In this document: in pieces, positions 59,501 to 64,000 of the stretch
Layout: each line of letters opens with the position of its first letter
How positions within the stretch are numbered: position 1 is the first letter of the stretch
Source: Sipunculus nudus
Lineage: Eukaryota; Annelida; Sipuncula; Golfingiida; Sipunculidae
NCBI GenBank assembly: GCA_026874595.1
Contig: CM049307.1
Location: 93,348,330-93,412,329, forward strand
DNA: 64,000 nucleotides
Reading direction: 5' to 3'
Notes under the pieces: model-generated
Database searches by the model: none
What the model was told of the DNA's origin: nothing
The model's input: only the letters and a program-made list of their open reading frames with translations
Translations under genes and position numbers: made by a program

Positions 59501-62500
59501 TAAGTATTATTACTCTCTGTTTGTTTGTAAGTAATACTCATACTCAAGTGGTGAGTACTTGTTATTGTCTGTCTGTCTGTCTGCCTGTCTGTCTGGAAGT
59601 AATACTCACACTCAAGTGGATGAGAACATCTTAGCTATTGTAACTCTGTGTGTGTGTGTTTATATGTCTTTCTGTAAGTAATAGTCAGATTAAAGTCGTC
59701 GAATACTTGGTAAGTATTATTACTTGCTGTCCGCCTGTAGAAATACTCCGAATCAAGTTTTCGAGTACTTGTATATATTTTACTGTCTGTTTTTCTGTCT
59801 ATTAGTAAGCAATACTCAGACTCAAGTGGTCGAGAACTTTGTAAGTATTAATACCGTCTATATGTCTGTAAGTAATACTCAGACTCAATTGTTGAAGCGG
59901 TCAGTATTTTGTAAGTATAATTACTGTCTGTCTGTTTATTTTTATGTCTGCCTGTAAGTAATATTGATTTTTAAGTTGTCAAATACTTGGTCAGTATTAT
60001 TATTGTCTGGCCGTTTGTAAGTAATTCTCAGACACAAGTGGTCGAGAACTTGGCAACTATTATTAGTGCCAAGTACGTGGTTGTGTACTTAGTCAGTATT
60101 ATTACTGCCTGTCTGCCTGCTTGTATGTCTCTCAGTTTGTTGGAAGTATTAAGACTCAAGTGGTCGTGTACTTGGTAAGTATAATTACCTTCAGTCTGGC
60201 TGTTAGTTATACGCTGGCTCAGGTTGTCAAATACTTCTTAGTATTATCACTGTCTTTCTCCTTGAAAGAAATAGTCAGTCTCACGTGGTCGAATTATTGC
60301 TAAGGATTATAAATGTCTGTTTCAGGTTATATTTAGACTCAAGTTGTTGAGTTCTTTGTAAGTATTAATACTGTCCCTGTGTCTGTATGTAATACTCAGA
60401 CTCAATTGATCAAACGGTCAGTATTTTGTAAGTATAATTACTTTCTGTCTCTCTATGTATATGTCTGTCTGTAAGTAATTTTCATTTTCAGGTGGTCAAA
60501 TACTTGGTCAGTATTATTACTGTCTGGCTGTTTGTAAGTAATTCTCAGACTCAAGTTGTCGAACACTTGGTAAGTTTTATAACTATTTCTCTGTGTGTCT
60601 GCCTCTGTGTAAATAATACTCAGACTCAGGTGGTCAAAAACTTGGTCATTATTATTAGTGTCTGTCTTTTTTAGACTGTCTATAAGTAACACATATAGTA
60701 AAGTGGTCCGGTACATGGTACGTTTTATTACTGTTTGTATGTCTGTCTGTTTGTAATACTCAGACGAATGTGGTCTAGTACTTTGTAAAATTTATTAATG
60801 TCAGTTTGTCTCTAAGTAATACTTAAACTCAAGTAGTCAAGTAGTTGCTTAGTATAATTACTGTCTCTATGTCTGTCTCTGTGTCTGTTTGTATGCCAAT
60901 CTGTAAGTAATACTCAAACTCAACTGGCCGAGGACGTGGTAAGTATTATAACTGTATGTCTGTTTGTTTCGATGTCTGTCAGTCTGAGTGTAGTGCTTCG
61001 ACTCAAGGTGGTCAAATACTTGATCAGTATTATAACAATCTGTGGGTCAATTTGTATACCCGTCTGTTAGTTATAATCAGACTCGGGTGGTCAAATACTT
61101 GGTCAGTAATTTTGCTGTCTCTCTGCCTGTCTGACTGTGAGTAATACTCACACTCAGGTGGCAAATAATATTTTAAGTATTATAACTGTCTGTCTGCTTG
61201 TTATCTCTTTGTGAGTTGTTCAAAGACTTACCTGGTCAACCCCTTGGTAAGTATTACTACCGTCTGTCTTTCTCTATGTAAGTAATACTCCGACTCAAGT
61301 GTTCGAGTACTTATTAAGTATTATTACTCTCTGTTTGTTTGTAAGTAATACTAATACTCAAGTGGTGAGTACTTGTTATTGTCTGCCTGTCTGTCTGCCT
61401 GTCTGTCTGGAAGTAATACTCACACTCAAGTGGATGAGAACATCTTAGCTATTGTAACTGTGTGTGTGTGTTTATATGTCTTTCTGTAAGTAATAGTCAG
61501 ATTAAAGTCGTCGAATACTTGGTAAGTATTATTACTTACTGTCCGCCTGTAGAAATACTCCGAATCAAGTTTTCGAGTACTTGGTATATATTTTACTGTC
61601 TGTTTTTCTGTCTATTAGTAACCAATACTCAGCCTCAAGTGGTCAAGAACTTTGTAAGTATTAATACCGTCTATATGTCTGTAAGTAATACTCAGACTCA
61701 ATTGTTCAAGCGGTCAGTATTTTGTAAGTATAATTACTGTCTGTCTGTCTATTTTTATGTCTGCCTGTAAGTAATATTGATTTTTAAGTGGTCAAATACT
61801 TGGTCAGTATTATTATTGTCTGGCCGTTTGTAAGTAATTCTCAGACACAAGTGGTCGAGAACTTGGCAACTATTATTAGTGCCAAGTACGTGGTTGTGTA
61901 CTTAGTCAGTATTATTACTGCCTGTCTGCCTGCTTGTATGTCTCTCAGTTTGTTGGAAGTATTAAGACTCAAGTGGTCGTGTACTTGGTAAGTATAATTA
62001 CCTTCAGTCTGGCTGTTAGTTATACGCTGGCTCAGGTTGTCAAATACTTCTTAGTATTATCACTGTCTTTCTCCTTGAAAGAAATAGTCAGTCTCACGTG
62101 GTCGAATTATTGCTAAGGATTATAAATGTCTGTTTTAGGTTATACTCAGACTCAAGTGGTTGAGTACTTTGTAAGTATTAATACTGTCCCTGTGTCTGTA
62201 TGTAATACTCAGACTCAATTGATCAAACGGTCAGTATTTTGTAAGTATAATTACTGTCTGTCTCTCTATGTTTATGTCTGTCTGTAAGTAATTTTCATTT
62301 TCAGGTGGTCAAATACTTGGTCAGTATTATTACTGTCTGGCTGTTTGTAAGTAATTCTCAGACTCAAGTTGTCGAACACTTGGTAAGTTTTATAACTATT
62401 TCTCTGTGTGTCTGCCTCTGTGTAAATAAAAATCAGACTCAGGTGGTCAAAAACTTGGTCATTATTATTAGTGTCTGTCTTTTTTTAGACTGTCTATAAG

Positions 62501-64000
62501 TAACACATATAGTAAAGTGGTCCGGTACATGGTACGTTTTATTACTGTTTGTATGTCTGTCTGTTTGTAATACTCAGACGAATGTGGTCTAGTACTTTGT
62601 AAAATTTATTAATGTCAGTTTGTCTCTAAGTAATACTTAAACTCAAGTAGTCAAGTAGTTGCTTAGTATAATGACTGTCTCTATGTCTGTCTCTGTGTCT
62701 GTTTGTATGCCAATCTGTAAGTAATACTCAAACTCAACTGGTCGAGGACGTGGTAGGTATTATAACTGTATGTCTGTTTGTTTCGATGTCTGTCAGTCTG
62801 AGTGTAGTGCTTCGACTCAAGGTGGTCAAATACTTGATCAGTATTATAACAATCTGTGGGTCAATTTGTATACCCGTCTGTTAGTTATACTCAGACTCGG
62901 GTGGTCAAATACTTGGTCAGTAATTTTGCTGTCTCTCTGCCTGTCTGACTGTGAGTAATACTCACACTCAGGTGGCAAATAATATTTTAAGTATTATAAC
63001 TGTCTGTCTGCTTGTTATCTCTTTGTGAGTTGTTCAAAGACTTACCTGGTCGACCCCTTGGTAAGTATTACTACCTTCTGTCTTTCTCTCTGTAAGTAAT
63101 ACTCCGACTCAAGTGTTAGAGTACTTATTAAGTATTATTACTCTCTGTTTGTTTGTAAGTAATACTCATACTCAAGTGGTCAGTACTTGTTATTGTCTGT
63201 CTGTCTGTCTGCCTGTCTGTCTGGAAGTAATACTCACACTCAAGTGGATGAGAACATCTTAGCTATTGTAACTCTGTGTGTGTGTGTTTATATGTCTTTC
63301 TGTAAGTAATAGTCAGATTAAAGTCGTCGAATACTTGGTAAGTATTATTACTTGCTGTCCGCCTGTAGAAATACTCCGAATCAAGTTTTCGAGTACTTGT
63401 ATATATTTTACTGTCTGTTTTTCTGTCTATTAGTAAGCAATACTCAGACTCAAGTGGTCGAGAACTTTGTAAGTATTAATACCGTCTATATGTCTGTAAG
63501 TAATACTCAGACTCAATTGTTGAAGCGGTCAGTATTTTGTAAGTATAATTACTGTCTGTCTGTCTATTTTTATGTCTGCCTGTAAGTAATATTGATTTTT
63601 AAGTGGTCAAATACTTGGTCAGTATTATTATTGTCTGGCCGTTTGTAAGTAATTCTCAGACACAAGTGGTCGAGAACTTGGCAACTATTATTAGTGCCAA
63701 GTACGTGGTTGTGTACTTAGTCAGTATTATTACTGCCTGTCTGCCTGCTTGTATGTCTCTCAGTTTGTTGGAAGTATTAAGACTCAAGTGGTCGTGTACT
63801 TGGTAAGTATAATTACCTTCAGCCTGGCTGTTAGTTATACGCTGGCTCAGGTTGTCAAATACTTCTTAGTATTACCACTGTCTTTCTCCTTGAAAGAAAT
63901 AGTCAGTCTCACGTGGTCGAATTATTGCTAAGGATTATAAATGTCTGTTTTAGGTTATTTTTAGACTCAAGTGGTTGAGTACTTTGTAAGTATTAATACT
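50551..64000 (+). repeat. Higher-order satellite, ~1,815-bp unit, 7.5 copies
   Basis: Using ACTCCGACTC as anchor, units begin near 50551, 52365, 54181, 55997, 57810, 59473, 61287 and 63101. Spacing is 1813-1816 bp except one of 1663 bp, where about 155 bp is missing near 57850. A second anchor (TTGTATGTCTCTCAG) gives the same periods. Each unit has about 26 diverged ~70-bp monomers. Corresponding monomers in different units are nearly identical while monomers within a unit differ, which defines a higher-order repeat. The array continues past the window end. Short frames with repeats such as SNTQTQVVEYLVS arise from the satellite; I do not call them genes. Confidence 0.95.

Noticed and set aside
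60453-60716. 87-codon minus-strand frame in the satellite
   Set aside because: Antisense translation of the same repeat; no similar frame is conserved in all units.
48780-64000. CRISPR-like array
   Set aside because: Repeats and intervals are all related satellite sequence in a eukaryotic context; there are no unique spacers or cas genes.

Overview
This is an AT-rich eukaryotic window, most likely from a lophotrochozoan and probably a mollusc. That placement is inference. It rests on short phase-1 exons, extracellular CUB and PAN/Apple-like modules joined by Thr-rich linkers, many (TA)n tracts, remnants of pogo/Tigger, L1/Tx1-like and Penelope-like elements, and a (GTCT)-rich satellite. No bacterial gene, CRISPR array, rRNA or convincing functional tRNA gene was seen. 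Most open frames in the window are translated repeats or antisense shadows and are not listed as genes.

Layout. From 1 to about 8.5 kb is a large imperfect inverted repeat: a left arm to about 2.74 kb and a right arm from 5.04 to 8.47 kb. Each arm carries its own insertions. The spacer holds a composite element with a tRNA-like head and a GC-rich 20-bp minisatellite, and a second copy of that element sits at 11.56-12.46 kb. From 8.44 to 10.45 kb are two diverged tandem copies of a ~1-kb sequence. From 13.1 to 14.75 kb are decayed retroelements.

From about 14.9 to 48.2 kb the minus strand carries an exon array of what looks like one secreted or membrane mosaic gene, or the remains of several. 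Read 5' to 3' on the minus strand it has a PAN/Apple-like exon (48.2 kb), many 36-60-nt Thr/Pro-rich exons, a two-exon CUB domain (27.2-26.5 kb), more Thr-rich exons and a second CUB domain (17.6-16.8 kb) ending in a stop. Nearly all these exons are phase 1-1, so they can be skipped or repeated without shifting the frame. The region grew by nested segmental duplication: ~9-kb copies A and B, and 5-7-kb copies R1 and R2 with partial copies R0 and R3. Several exon copies are broken and others intact. Transposon insertions present in one copy and absent from its partner give a relative order of events.

From about 48.7 kb to the window end is a satellite built on a ~70-bp dyad-symmetric monomer. 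After a diverged edge it becomes a higher-order repeat of about 1,815 bp containing about 26 monomers; seven units and the start of an eighth lie in the window. Many monomers look like a 21-nt microexon: a pyrimidine-rich stretch ending in AG, a 7-codon core, then GTAAGT. The satellite lies directly upstream of the PAN-like exon, so the gene's first exon is either in it or beyond it.
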